Below are positions 9,151 to 19,012 of a stretch of 64,000 nt of DNA, piece after piece. The position numbers and the translations under genes were made by a program. The notes under the pieces were generated by a model that saw only the letters and a list, made by a program, of their open reading frames with translations, was not told the DNA's origin and did not search any database. Position 1 is the first letter of the stretch. Each line of letters starts with the position of its first letter. This DNA is from Corynebacterium silvaticum (GTDB taxonomy: Bacteria > Actinomycetota > Actinomycetes > Mycobacteriales > Mycobacteriaceae): the NCBI RefSeq assembly GCF_004382825.2, contig NZ_SDQO02000001.1:832020-896019 (forward strand). Reading direction: 5' to 3'.

Positions 9151-10040
9151 TGATGGCACAGCCTCACATACAGCTAACCCCCGAAGAATGGCAAGCGCGG
9201 AGCATCGCGCATCGTGAACGTGCGCGTAGCTATACTGCCGAGCACCTCACGCGGAGGAAAAGTGGCGCTAAACATCCTGTATTTGATTTTCTTTTTGAAT
9301 ACTATCCCGTGCGCATAGCTCACTTGGAGCGCTGGCACCCAGGTTTTGGTGTGCATCTTATTCATGAAAATGACTGTGAACCCCCGCATACGCAATGGAA
9401 AAACTATGTGACAACACACCACTCGACATCGGTAGATGTTCATTCTTTTTGGGCTCATCGTGGTCGAGCAATGTCATACATAGAGGATTTATTGGTCTCA
9501 ACCAACGATAATCCAGTGCATTTCGACTGTTTCGGGCTACACGAATGGGCGATGGTCTACCAAGCTGATCGACCTCGCCACGATCTACCACTACGCCTGG
9601 GAGCTAGCGAAACCAATAAGGTGGTGGAAAACAGCGCTATCAAATGCACTCATTTCGATGCTTTTCGCTTTTTCACCCCCTCAGCGAGACCGCTTAACTT
9701 CACCATTTTGTCCCGTGAGGATCAGCCGAGTTTCGATCAACGCGCTTGTGTTCATGCAGCCATGGACTTATATAAGTGGGCCACAAAACTGGGGCCACTC
9801 GTATCCGGCGAACTGTGGCTCGATACATTCGAACTTGCCTGGGATGCTCGAATTTTAGACATGGAAGCCTCGCCATATGACTGTAGAGATTACGGCTTGG
9901 GGGTGGTTCCCATCGAAACTCCTGAAGGAAAAGCCGAATATGTAGCGCGGCAACGTGCATTATCACAACGGGCAGTTCCGTTAAGGAACCGGCTTGTCGC
10001 CGTCATTAGAGAGGCTCGGAACGCTACACTAACTGGATAG
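9147..10040 (+). CDS. conserved actinobacterial protein of unknown function (often labelled 3-methyladenine DNA glycosylase)
   Basis: 297 residues, rich in His, Trp and Arg, with no membrane segment. I recognise it as a widespread actinobacterial family that annotation pipelines often call 3-methyladenine DNA glycosylase, but I see no helix-hairpin-helix motif or catalytic Asp pattern supporting that. Conserved-looking stretches include HPVFDFLFEYYPVR, HFDCFGLHEWAMVY and LDMEASPYDCRDYG, the last two perhaps metal or substrate site candidates. Three ATG codons overlap at 9147, 9150 and 9153, so the exact start is open. It overlaps the upstream CBS gene by 4 bp and is probably co-transcribed. 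Confidence 0.75.
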   Translation: MMMAQPHIQLTPEEWQARSIAHRERARSYTAEHLTRRKSGAKHPVFDFLFEYYPVRIAHLERWHPGFGVHLIHENDCEPPHTQWKNYVTTHHSTSVDVHSFWAHRGRAMSYIEDLLVSTNDNPVHFDCFGLHEWAMVYQADRPRHDLPLRLGASETNKVVENSAIKCTHFDAFRFFTPSARPLNFTILSREDQPSFDQRACVHAAMDLYKWATKLGPLVSGELWLDTFELAWDARILDMEASPYDCRDYGLGVVPIETPEGKAEYVARQRALSQRAVPLRNRLVAVIREARNATLTG

Positions 10041-10077
10041 CGCGCTGTGATAGCAACCTCGAAAGGTGGAGGAACCC

Positions 10078-11508
10078 GTGGCAAAGCACTCCAATGGCAA
10101 AAACAATTACTCGGTGTCCAAGGGCCTTATTGGGCTTGTCGTTGCGATCATCGTCCTTGTCTCTGGTGTTCTGTGGTGGCTTAACACCAAGAATTCTTCT
10201 ACTTCTGCAGCAAAAGACTGTATTCAAGGCGAACTAGTCCTTCCGGTTGCTTCCAGCGACAAAGGTGCTGCGCAAAAAGTTATCGACGCCTACAACGAAG
10301 CCGGCCGTACTGTCCGTGATCACTGTGTCGTCGCAAAGCTTAGCGACGACATCGCGACGGCCGGTGTCTATCTCAGCAGCGAATCGGACAACACAATAAA
10401 TCAAGAGTTGAAAAAAGCCTCACGCTCCCCGGCCACTCTTGAATGGCCTACAGTTGCCACGGACAAGGTGGGAGTAGCGAGTAAAACTGGGCTAGCTTCA
10501 TTTGATTCAGTGACCAACGTTGCTTATCCGATGAGCTCGGATGCAGTGGCGAGCGCGCTTGTTGCAGCAAAACTCCATGCAAATAACGTTGAAGCCACAA
10601 AAAACGCGCTGGGTGGTTCCCTACATCTGACCATAGAAGAAGCCACACAACAGCAATCAGAGACGATCGCCATCGCGGAATCTCATCTTCCTTCTGATTA
10701 TTCCTTTGTCCCCGCAGATGGTCTGACCAAACCGCTACGCTCTGTCGCATTGAATGCTACGGATAAAGTACAGGAAGACACTATCCGGGCAGGCGCAGAT
10801 TTTGGTGCTGCAATAGCCGATAATGCTGCAGGTGCAAAACCAACAGACAAGGCTTCCCCGGAATCTGTAACTGCAGCAGAGGTACTCGCTACGCTACAGA
10901 CCCAGGCGCCAGAAGGCGGCGATAAATCAGAATCCGCACCTCCTGCACAGCCAACCGACACCTTATTTTTATTGGACACCTCGGTGAACATGGCTAAACC
11001 AGCTTCGGATGGCGATTCTTGGCAGTCCCATTCTGCGCAGGCAATTATTCAGGCTTCAATGAAGCTAGAAAACCTAGGGAAAAGCCTGGCACTGTGGAAT
11101 TACTCCTCACCTCTTAGCCACGGCGCAACCCATGGTTGGCGTGACAATATCGGCTTTGGCACTGCTCAACCGGCAGAAACCATTTCCCGAGTTATTCAGG
11201 AGTTTGGCTTAGGCGGGCACCCGCTTACTCATGAGGCAACCGTGGCTGCATTGTCCGTCGCCGATGCACGTATCCGAGAAGGTCATGCTGTCAACCTTGT
11301 CATTGTCACCAGCGGTACGGACGATCCTGCTGTTTCACTTGCTACTATCCCTAAGAACGATCAGCTGCGCATCAATGTGGTGCATGTCGGAACCGCTCCA
11401 GTAGATCAGGAGCTCGCACAAGCTGCGCAAGCAAGCGATGGATCTGCACAAACTGTAGAGGACCCGCTACAGCTCAAAGCAGCGATCGATAAAGCAGCGC
11501 AGCTCTAA
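10078..11508 (+). CDS. membrane-anchored protein with von Willebrand A-like domain
   Basis: An N-terminal transmembrane anchor (GLIGLVVAIIVLVSGVLWWL) is followed by an extracellular region resembling a solute-binding fold, a linker rich in Ala, Pro and Ser, and a C-terminal VWA-like domain starting TDTLFLLDTSVNMAKP (about residue 300). The MIDAS motif DxSxS is altered to DTSVN, so metal binding may be weak. GTG 10078 is preferred because GGTGGAGGA lies 5-8 bases upstream; GTG 10066 sits inside that ribosome site. Function is unknown. A bidirectional terminator follows. Confidence 0.75.
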   Translation: MAKHSNGKNNYSVSKGLIGLVVAIIVLVSGVLWWLNTKNSSTSAAKDCIQGELVLPVASSDKGAAQKVIDAYNEAGRTVRDHCVVAKLSDDIATAGVYLSSESDNTINQELKKASRSPATLEWPTVATDKVGVASKTGLASFDSVTNVAYPMSSDAVASALVAAKLHANNVEATKNALGGSLHLTIEEATQQQSETIAIAESHLPSDYSFVPADGLTKPLRSVALNATDKVQEDTIRAGADFGAAIADNAAGAKPTDKASPESVTAAEVLATLQTQAPEGGDKSESAPPAQPTDTLFLLDTSVNMAKPASDGDSWQSHSAQAIIQASMKLENLGKSLALWNYSSPLSHGATHGWRDNIGFGTAQPAETISRVIQEFGLGGHPLTHEATVAALSVADARIREGHAVNLVIVTSGTDDPAVSLATIPKNDQLRINVVHVGTAPVDQELAQAAQASDGSAQTVEDPLQLKAAIDKAAQL

Positions 11509-11598
11509 AAGCTTCTGTCACCGGGCCACCTTCATTCGTGTGATCCGGTTAATATCACAGGGTTAATTATCACAAGATGTTGCCCAAGCTCCATATAA

Positions 11599-11644
11599 AA
11601 AAGGTGTTCCCCCAACGGATCTGGCCCGTTGGGGGAACACCTTT
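11599..11644. terminator. perfect bidirectional terminator hairpin
   Basis: Arms AAAAGGTGTTCCCCCAACGG (11599-11618) and its exact complement (11625-11644) form a 20-bp stem with loop ATCTGG. A and T runs flank both sides, so it can stop transcription from both converging genes: the VWA protein on plus and the MerR regulator on minus. Confidence 0.93.
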
Positions 11645-11658
11645 TACATCATTGTGTT

Positions 11659-12222
11659 TTAGGAGGTCTTCCTCCTGCGACGGGCAGCAAGCTCATCAAC
11701 GCCTACGACGTTGTCATCCATAAGGTCACTGATTTTCTCCGAAGGGAAAGCCGAAATCGTTCCGGTTAGCTCGCGAACGATTCCGGGAACGGCGATACCA
11801 AAGACACCCTGTCCTCCGCCCAGAAGGTCAATGACTTCTTCATTGGAGCGACACTCGTACACTGTAGTGCCATCAGAAACCAAAGTAATCTCTGCTAGGT
11901 CATCGACACCACGGTTACGAAGCTTATCTACAGCAAGACGGATATTCTGCAGGGAAATACCGGTATCGAGCAGTCGCTTCACAATTTTTAGAACCAAAAT
12001 GTCTTTAAACGAATAAAGACGCTGCGAGCCAGAGCCACGTGCTGTACGGATGGTAGGTTCTACGAGCTTGGTGCGTGCCCAATAATCGAGCTGACGGTAT
12101 GTGATACCAGAAACCTGACAAGCGATAGGAACCCGGTAGCCGACTTCCTCGTCTGGCCCCATATCAAAAAGGGCTTCCTGTACCGGGGTACTATTTCTTG
12201 CGGTCTCTTCAGTCACGGTCAT
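11659..12222 (-). CDS. MerR-family regulator (Rv1830-like)
   Basis: The winged-helix MerR DNA-binding domain begins VGYRVPIACQVSGITYRQLDYWARTKLV (shown in parts: the VSGITYRQLDYW helix-turn-helix and the wing RTARGSGSQRLYSF). It is the last gene of the minus-strand cluster secA2-odhI-ftsR-DUF151-merR, the same order as Rv1827-Rv1830 of M. tuberculosis. I use ATG 12222 (MTVTEETARN); a TTG 54 bp upstream would add 18 residues. The C-terminal half has no effector motif I recognise. Target genes are unknown. Confidence 0.85.
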   Translation of the reverse strand: MTVTEETARNSTPVQEALFDMGPDEEVGYRVPIACQVSGITYRQLDYWARTKLVEPTIRTARGSGSQRLYSFKDILVLKIVKRLLDTGISLQNIRLAVDKLRNRGVDDLAEITLVSDGTTVYECRSNEEVIDLLGGGQGVFGIAVPGIVRELTGTISAFPSEKISDLMDDNVVGVDELAARRRRKTS

Positions 12223-12345
12223 TCTCCCTGCGATTTCTGGCTTTCGCGTTGAGCCTTGCTTTCTATTCTTAGCCAAGGGTAGAACAACGTCAAGAAGAAA
12301 ACTCGCGACACGCCCAAAAGTTAAACCTCAAGTTGAAGTTTAGAC

Positions 12346-12969
12346 TTATTTCCCCTTGTCGCTATCCGGGGAACCAGGGGAATCATCAGTATAGCCTTCC
12401 AAGGTATCGGGTGGCGATTCGATAAAGAGCTCATCCTCTGCCATTCCAAGATCGGCCATGAGTCGCAAGAAGTCAGCGTCTGCTTCAGAGTTTCCTGACG
12501 CAGAAAGCGAGGGAACTTCCCCATCACTTTCTACCGTGATGCCTAGATATGCTTCAAGATCTGTCTCATTAAGAAAGACGCTTACCTGATTAAGCATGGC
12601 TTCTTCCGCCATCACAGGAACCCCCAGCATACGGGCAACTGTGATCCCGTCAGAAGGGCGACAATCAATCTCTTCCCCGTCAGATAATACGAGAGAGCAA
12701 AGAAATACACCTTCGTGGCAACTCGCAATCCTTAGCTCTACAACTGGACTACCAATCCGGGACAGTGCATGAATGAGCACGTCGTGAGTCAGTGGACGGC
12801 GAGAACCGAACTGTTCATCTTCATCCCTTGCAGCAATGGCAAAGGCTTCAGTTTCTTCGATCCATATAGGAAGGATCCGGTTACGCTCAGGCCAGCGCAG
12901 GATAATGCACGGGTCGTTATCCGGGGATAAAACATGAACGGAGTGATACTCCATCTCGCAAAAAGACAT
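12346..12969 (-). CDS. DUF151 bifunctional nuclease family protein
   Basis: 207 residues with the DUF151/BFN core: CIILRWPERNRILPIWI, EAFAIAA, RPLTHDVLIHAL, and IDCRPSDGITVARMLGVPVMAEE. This matches the Rv1829-type gene between two MerR genes. Plant and bacterial relatives have been reported to have nuclease activity; the corynebacterial role is undefined. The C-terminal 50 residues are acidic and low in complexity (to SDKGK). It is spaced 17 bp from the upstream MerR gene, so an operon is likely. Confidence 0.88.
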   Translation of the reverse strand: MSFCEMEYHSVHVLSPDNDPCIILRWPERNRILPIWIEETEAFAIAARDEDEQFGSRRPLTHDVLIHALSRIGSPVVELRIASCHEGVFLCSLVLSDGEEIDCRPSDGITVARMLGVPVMAEEAMLNQVSVFLNETDLEAYLGITVESDGEVPSLSASGNSEADADFLRLMADLGMAEDELFIESPPDTLEGYTDDSPGSPDSDKGK

Positions 12970-12986
12970 TGTGTTAAAAACCGTCG

Positions 12987-13742
12987 CTACTGACCAAGCT
13001 CGTTGCGGACCATCGTTTTTACCAGCGTCGCATTGAGGGAAACGACAAGCGCACTCATCTGCTGCGACATCTCCTCTGCACGCTGCTTAGCACCATCACT
13101 CTTAGAACGAGCGGTGGGAGTAGCTGCACGAGTAATAAAGTCTGCTTGACGGCTCGCAGTATTTTTCAAAGACTTTAGGTGTCGCACATCAAACCCAAAC
13201 TCTTTTAGTTGGGAGGCAATAGCCACTATCTGCACATCATCTGCAGTAAAAAAGCCGGAGTTATCAGGGCGAATAATCCCCGCCGAGCTTAGTTCTTGTA
13301 ACAAAGATAATTCTGCACCACTGCGCTCAACAACATCGTGATCGCTCAGGCGAGTTGCCACCGGAGCCCGAAAATTCTCCGGGCTGACGATCGGCTTTGC
13401 ATCTCCGCCACGGCTTATCGGAGTCACGGCACCGGAATCCATAGCTTCCAGCTGCTCGCGAATTACTTTCAGTGGAAGATAATTGTCACGCTGGGTGACC
13501 AAGATATACCGAAGACGCTCTACATCATCATGGGTAAAGCGTCGGTATCCCGAGGCCGTCCTTTTTGGTGCGATAAGCCCCTCTGCTTCCAAAAACCGGA
13601 TTTTGGAAACAGTCACATCGGGAAATTCTGCTGTCAGTTTATCCAGGACCACTCCAATAGACATGGTCTTGTTACCAGTTCGGGGGCGATGTTGCCCTGG
13701 AACGACGGGTTGGGAACCAGAGCTCTGAGGAAGTGCACTCAT
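12987..13742 (-). CDS. ftsR: MerR-family regulator FtsR-like
   Basis: 251 residues. The HTH region MSIGVVLDKLTAEFPDVTVS...KIRFLEAEGLIAPKR is followed by the wing TASGYRRFTHDDVERL, the MerR arrangement. The cluster position directly after odhI corresponds to C. glutamicum FtsR (Rv1828 homologue), known there as an activator of ftsZ. The name rests on synteny and family. The start at ATG 13742 keeps a Ser/Pro/Gly-rich leader; ATG 13667 (MSIGVV) is an alternative just before the DNA-binding domain. The C-terminal half contains a predicted helical dimerisation region. Confidence 0.85.
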   Translation of the reverse strand: MSALPQSSGSQPVVPGQHRPRTGNKTMSIGVVLDKLTAEFPDVTVSKIRFLEAEGLIAPKRTASGYRRFTHDDVERLRYILVTQRDNYLPLKVIREQLEAMDSGAVTPISRGGDAKPIVSPENFRAPVATRLSDHDVVERSGAELSLLQELSSAGIIRPDNSGFFTADDVQIVAIASQLKEFGFDVRHLKSLKNTASRQADFITRAATPTARSKSDGAKQRAEEMSQQMSALVVSLNATLVKTMVRNELGQ

Positions 13743-13856
13743 CTATGCTTCGTTTCTCGGTGTGGTGGGTGTACTAACGGAAAGCAACAATTTTTAAACA
13801 GATTACTTTAGGAGCATAAACGCTCACAAGCAGTGGTAAGAACGGTTGCGGAGTTT

Positions 13857-14288
13857 TTAGCTCTTGGAGCCCTCGATGAAGACGAGACGGAACTTGCCGA
13901 TCTGAACTTCATCTCCGGAAGACAAAACTTCTGAATTCCTAGGCTCGCGGTTGACGTAAGTTCCGTTAAGGCTTCCCACGTCAACAACCTCAAAGGAACC
14001 ATCCTGCAAACGGAATTCAGCGTGTCGGCGCGACACGGTGACATCATCAAGGAAAATATCGCTCTCCGGGTGGCGTCCTGCCGTTATAGTTTCGCGATCC
14101 AAAAGGAACCGAGCGCCAGCATTTGGGCCGCGCTTAACAACAAGCATCCCTGAACCGGAAGGCGGGGTGACATCGCTACCAGTGGCCGGCGTCGCGTTCG
14201 CACCGGACTCCATTTCCTTGAGCAGATCTGCACGGAAAACCGACGTGGTCTCTACTTGCACGTCAGAAGCAGCGCTGTTGTCACTCAT
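13857..14288 (-). CDS. odhI: OdhI, FHA-domain inhibitor of 2-oxoglutarate dehydrogenase
   Basis: 143 residues. The N-terminal motif VETTSVFRADLLKEME carries Thr14 and Thr15; in corynebacteria PknG phosphorylates this site and controls inhibition of the E1 subunit OdhA. The FHA domain (about residues 48-140) shows GRHPESDIFL, VSRRHAEF and SLNGTYVN, the phosphothreonine-binding loops. Unphosphorylated OdhI inhibits 2-oxoglutarate dehydrogenase, steering carbon toward glutamate. All these residues are intact here. It lies between secA2 and ftsR on the minus strand. Confidence 0.96.
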   Translation of the reverse strand: MSDNSAASDVQVETTSVFRADLLKEMESGANATPATGSDVTPPSGSGMLVVKRGPNAGARFLLDRETITAGRHPESDIFLDDVTVSRRHAEFRLQDGSFEVVDVGSLNGTYVNREPRNSEVLSSGDEVQIGKFRLVFIEGSKS

Positions 14289-14463
14289 TATTCAACCTCC
14301 GAGTCAAACGAGCTTCGAATAAAATTCGAACTTTCAGTCAATGGTTTACATCATAGCCCTAGAGAACTACTGATGAAGAAGTACTACTGGTAACAAAGAG
14401 ATAACACCAGTGACTTCTTAGGCATTCTTAAGTCGTGGAGCAATTCCACCAAACGCTACTAAT

Positions 14464-16761
14464 CTACCGGAAAATACTACCGATTCCCCGCAGTACAGAA
14501 TTTCCGTTACCGGACAAGGGGTTATCGCTGACCATATAGGTCCACGTAGCTGAGGGACGAGCCAGGCCATGTGCTTCCAAATGCACACCGTCTGCATCAA
14601 TAGTGACGCTTGCAAATGTTTTCACGGCTTCATCAACCGCCCTCTGAGCTAATTGCTTGAATTCCCGCACAGCGATCCTGTGATATTCGTCGATAGGAGT
14701 TTCCCTCGCAATTGCCCGCAGGTGAATCGATTCCCGTACGTCATCCATGATTGCCAGATGGTCGCTCCAGCACCGATCAAGGTGGTAGAGCATGATGTCT
14801 CTGGCGGCTTGATGCAGTACATCAGAACTAATTTTTTCTTGCACTAATGATTCAGCTCGCTCAGGGTTTGCCTGGGCAAGCTCTTCCCATGCTTTATTTG
14901 TGTCCAACAGGTCGTTTCGCCGCTCGTCAATGATCACGCGTTGATCCGCAAGCAGCTTGTTGTACTTCCACGTCTGAGAGTGAATCTCTAATAGTTGACT
15001 TTCAGTCACTCTCTGACAATGTGCAATAAAATCGTTGATGCGTTTGGAATCGATCCGCCCATCGGCCTCAGGGCGAGCTTTCACCTCTTCCCCAGCACCG
15101 CCGACTGCGACGACGTCATCTTCCAGCGAGACAAAGAATAAGGACAGCCCCGGATCGCCTTGTCGGCCCGCACGCCCCCGCAGTTGGTCATCAAGGCGCG
15201 AGGTCCTGTGACGTCCCGTTCCGATCACAGCTAAACCACCCGTATTGGCAACTTCAGCGCGATCCGACTCCTGCGCCCCACCGAGTTTGATGTCAGTGCC
15301 TCGCCCGGCCATTTGTGTTGAGACTGTGACCCGCCCAAAGTCGCCGGCTTCTGCGATAATACGGGCCTCTTCAGCATCGTTTTTAGCGTTGAGAACGCTT
15401 ACCTCAATGTCAAGGTCTCGCAGCGCTCTTGCCAGTCTCTCAGATTCTGAGACATCTTGAGTTCCTACCAGCACCGGTTGCCCCGTCGCATGAATCGCAG
15501 AGATTTCCCGAACAAGGGCATCAAATTTTTCTTCAATCGTGGCGTACACACGATCAGCCTCGTCAAAACGCTGCGACGGAACATTCGACTCTATTACAGA
15601 CACTCTGAGGTCATAGAATTGCCGCAGCTGATCTGTTGCAGCAACCGCCGTACCCGTCATGCCGCAAACCAACGGATACCGCCCCATCAGCGCCTGCAAG
15701 GTCATTGTGTCCAGGATCCGCCCCCCTTCAGTGACCGCCAATCCTTCTTTTGCCTCTACCGCCGCCTGCACGCCGTCGGGCCAACGCTGCAATTCCGCTA
15801 TACGCCCCTTGGAAGCGTCGATCAAAGCAACTTTTCCGTCCCTGACAATGTAGTGAACGTCTCTAATCAGCAGTGCTTTAGCGTGCAGCGCAAGATTAAC
15901 TTGTACCAGTGTTGTGCCCACGTGTTGATCGTCGTAAAGGCTATTAATTCCCAGTGCTTGTTCGACAAGAGCCGCGCCGTCTTCAGTGAGGAAAGCGTTG
16001 CGACGATCGTCGTCAAGCGTGTAGTGCTCACCTTCTTTAAGACGACGTACGACCTCGGTCACCCTCCCCCCAGGCGCAGCTCCGGGCTCATTTCCGGCCA
16101 AAACGAGCGGAACGAGGGCCTCGTCGACCAAAACAGAATCGGCCTCATCGACAATTGCCACGTCCGCCCCATGCTGAACCGCATCTTTACGGTGTGTAAT
16201 GAGCTGGTCCCGTAAAACGTCAAAACCGATCTCATTAACGGGGCCATAAACGATATCGCAGCTATAAGCTTGACGACGCTCCTCCGCAGTCTTCGATTCC
16301 GTAATCGAGGACACGGTCACACCAAAAAAGCTAACCAGCGGGGCCATCCACTGCGCGTCTCTCTCTGCAAGATAATCATTAACAGTGATCACATGAACTG
16401 ACTTGCCCATGAGCGCATACCCGGTAGCAGCCATCGCGCCGACCAGGGTTTTTCCTTCACCGGTAGCCATCTGGATCACGTCTCCGTCTAATAGCCGGAG
16501 AACAGCCTGCAGTTGAACCGGGAAAGGTGTGAGGCCCAGTGTCCGAGAAGACGCCAGGCTCAGCACTGCCAAAAACTCGGCCTGATTCTTTATCTGACCA
16601 GATTCGGCTAGCTGTACAGCCGTCTCTCGCAACTGCGCGTCATCCAAAGACTCAAAAGCAGTTATCCGCGACTGCGCTTGCTCGACGATACCCAGGCTTT
16701 TAGCTTGGCTTCGGCTAGCTTTTCCACCCATTGCTTTCCAAAACCAGTCAAAGCCCGCCAC
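14464..16761 (-). CDS. secA2: accessory secretion ATPase SecA2
   Basis: About 765 residues, shorter than housekeeping SecA and lacking its zinc-binding C-terminus, as expected for SecA2. Visible motifs: Walker A MATGEGKT, the DEAD-type box IVDEADSVLVDEA, QMAGRGTDIKLGG of nucleotide domain 2, and GRAGRQGDPG. It drives export of a subset of proteins through SecYEG. GTG 16761 is favoured because GAAGGG lies about 9 bases upstream; a frame 30 bp longer starts at TTG within the ribosome-site region. It heads the secA2-odhI-ftsR cluster. Confidence 0.93.
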   Translation of the reverse strand: MAGFDWFWKAMGGKASRSQAKSLGIVEQAQSRITAFESLDDAQLRETAVQLAESGQIKNQAEFLAVLSLASSRTLGLTPFPVQLQAVLRLLDGDVIQMATGEGKTLVGAMAATGYALMGKSVHVITVNDYLAERDAQWMAPLVSFFGVTVSSITESKTAEERRQAYSCDIVYGPVNEIGFDVLRDQLITHRKDAVQHGADVAIVDEADSVLVDEALVPLVLAGNEPGAAPGGRVTEVVRRLKEGEHYTLDDDRRNAFLTEDGAALVEQALGINSLYDDQHVGTTLVQVNLALHAKALLIRDVHYIVRDGKVALIDASKGRIAELQRWPDGVQAAVEAKEGLAVTEGGRILDTMTLQALMGRYPLVCGMTGTAVAATDQLRQFYDLRVSVIESNVPSQRFDEADRVYATIEEKFDALVREISAIHATGQPVLVGTQDVSESERLARALRDLDIEVSVLNAKNDAEEARIIAEAGDFGRVTVSTQMAGRGTDIKLGGAQESDRAEVANTGGLAVIGTGRHRTSRLDDQLRGRAGRQGDPGLSLFFVSLEDDVVAVGGAGEEVKARPEADGRIDSKRINDFIAHCQRVTESQLLEIHSQTWKYNKLLADQRVIIDERRNDLLDTNKAWEELAQANPERAESLVQEKISSDVLHQAARDIMLYHLDRCWSDHLAIMDDVRESIHLRAIARETPIDEYHRIAVREFKQLAQRAVDEAVKTFASVTIDADGVHLEAHGLARPSATWTYMVSDNPLSGNGNSVLRGIGSIFR

Positions 16762-17271
16762 GGTAGATGTCCCTTCTCCTTGCACACGCAATGCTTTTCA
16801 CAGTGCCTTTACAGCAGTATTTTCCTTGTTTAGTTCTACCCCATCGCAGCACAGTCAGAGCATAAAAGGACCGTCAAACATCCTCATCAATCATCAATGT
16901 CATGATCTAGCCGGTACAGAAGTAAAACAAAATCAATCGGAAATTTAATAAAACTTAGTATACAGTCATACTAATTAAAGAAACCTAGACCCTCCCCTTG
17001 CCCCTTCCCACGCTTTGGGTGAGCATTAACCAAAAATTAGTCTCACGTGACGCACGCAGCACAAGGTACCCCATTTTGAATTAGGAGACAGATACACAAA
17101 CCGTCGCCATCTTTCAGAACTTTTCCAGATATGCTGATGAACATCGTCCCTTACCCTCAGGGATGCTTTCTCATGCCTTCATAGGATATGTGGCCTTGTA
17201 CATCCCAACTTCAAGGCCAGAGAGCCCCAAAGGGATGCCACTATAAAGTCATATCCGGCGAGGAGTATGGA
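16762..17271. other. 510-bp intergenic region, no gene recognised
   Basis: Lies between the divergent secA2 and hydrolase/OsmC genes, so it must hold both promoters. It is AT-rich around 16915-16985. I see no convincing ORF, hairpin or RNA gene. The ribosome site GAGGAG at about 17259-17264 belongs to the hydrolase gene. Confidence 0.6.
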
Positions 17272-18458
17272 ATGCATTCTGTAAGCGTGAAGGTACCTTC
17301 CAGCAAGGGATACCAGATGACTGGGACCATCGATTTCCAGACGCACCACCTACGGCCTTCGCGCTTTTTGCACACTGCTTTACCGGTTCCCGATTCACTC
17401 CAGCAGCCGCACGAGTATCTAAAACTTTGGCGGATCTTGGTATCGCTTGCCTTCGTTTCGATTTCCCCGGACTTGGTCAATCGGAAGGAAACTTTGCAGA
17501 CACCTGTTTCAGTGAAAATGTGGAAGACATCCGCGCTGCAGCACAGTGGCTAACGGACAATTACACCGCCCCACAACTGCTCATAGGGCACTCACTCGGA
17601 GGAGCCGCCTCCCTAAAAGCAGCAACCGACATGCCAAGCATCAAAGCGGTTGCGACAATCGGCGCACCTTTTGACCCTGCCCACGCAGTCCTGCACTTTG
17701 CCGACAGGATTAGCGAAGTCGACGAGACCGGGGCCGTCACACTGTTGCTCGGCGGACGTGACATCACCATCTCACGAGACTTCCTCGAAGATCTTGCAGA
17801 AACCAACCCCGAGGCCTACCTCCCTCGACTGCGCAAGCCTTTGCTGATCCTGCACTCCCCCACTGACACAACAGTCGGAGTGGACAATGCACAGCTCATT
17901 TTCCGCACAACCCGCTATCCAAAGTCTCTTGTTGCACTCCATAAAGTAGATCACCTGGTCACAAAACAAGGGGCCGCACAGCACGCTGCACGCATTATCC
18001 ATACATGGGCTGAACAGCACCTCACCGTTGAAAGCAGCTCCGAGAATTCCGACACAGTCTCCGAAACTACAGCTATTGCCCGCTCCATTCCTGCTGGTAG
18101 ATTCACAGATCGTGTGCAAACCGGCATCCATAGCTTCACCACTGACAGGGAAAAGGCACAAGGCGGAAAGAATCTCGGCTACTCACCAACAGGGCTCATT
18201 GTCTCTGCTCTAGCATCGGCATCCTCGCAAGCGATAAGGGTTGCCGCTAAAGAAAAGCGCATCTCTTCCTTGAAAAACGTCAACGTTACCGTGGAAAAAA
18301 CACCTACCACTGACGGCAGCGTTCAGCTGCGCCGGGAGATCGATCTCGTGGGAGAACTGTCACAGGAAGAGCGGAACATATTGCTCGCCGCAGTTAAAAA
18401 TAACGAAATTGAAGCATTGCTCAGCGAAAATATCGCTATCGACGATCTCACCCGCTAG
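17272..18458 (+). pseudogene. alpha/beta hydrolase-OsmC fusion, frameshifted near its N-terminus
   Basis: GAGGAG lies 7 bases before ATG 17272. The first frame reads MHSVSVKVPSSKGYQMTG and then loses the family pattern. One base is missing near 17334-17338 (GATTTCCAGAC), and in the next frame the expected sequence continues: FALFAHCFTGSRFTP, then GIACLRFDFPGLGQSEG, nucleophile elbow GHSLGG and late His near KVDHLV. Residues after about 280 form an OsmC-like domain (SPTGLIVSALASAS, RREIDLVGEL). The intact fusion would be about 395 residues. OsmC domains reduce organic peroxides, but the Cys pair is not obvious here. A single-base deletion or sequencing error explains the break. Confidence 0.82.
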
Positions 18459-18472
18459 TACAGGCAATCCCC

Positions 18473-18862
18473 ATGTCTCACCAGACCATAACTTGCCCAT
18501 GCATGACGTCGTTGCCTTTGAACGAATGCTGCCAGCCTTTCCTTAGCTTCTCCAAGACTGCTCCCACCGCGACCGCCCTTATGAGGTCGCGGTTTACCGC
18601 TTTTGCGCTAGAGAACCCACAGTATCTCGTCGCAACGTCGCACCCCTCAACTCGACCTGCGGGCCTAGAACTTGATCCCGACCCCATATGGACACGACTC
18701 ATCATTCACGACTCCATACGGGGCGGTTTACTGGACACTGAAGGAATCGTAGAATTTACCGCATTTTATGAATTTGAAGGATCACGAGGAAAACACCACG
18801 AGCACTCCCGGTTAACCCGTGTCGACGGCCTCTGGACCTACGTCGACGGAATAGTCACCTAA
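18473..18862 (+). CDS. YchJ-like (UPF0225) protein
   Basis: 129 residues. It opens with a cysteine cluster CPCMTSLPLNECC, a SEC-C-like zinc site, followed by the conserved core ALMRSRFTAFALENPQYLVATSHPSTRP and VEFTAFYEFEGSRGKHHEHSRL (quoted in part), ending near DGLWTYVDG. The NTF2-like fold is inferred. Role unknown. It follows the hydrolase gene by 14 bp, and the tRNA-Pro gene comes 75 bp downstream. Confidence 0.85.
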   Translation: MSHQTITCPCMTSLPLNECCQPFLSFSKTAPTATALMRSRFTAFALENPQYLVATSHPSTRPAGLELDPDPIWTRLIIHDSIRGGLLDTEGIVEFTAFYEFEGSRGKHHEHSRLTRVDGLWTYVDGIVT

Positions 18863-18937
18863 TTTCCTACCTTTACCTGCGAATTCGCATTCTACAATCA
18901 CAATGATGTAACCTATAGCAGTTGTCAAAAACAACAT

Positions 18938-19012
<75 letters not shown>
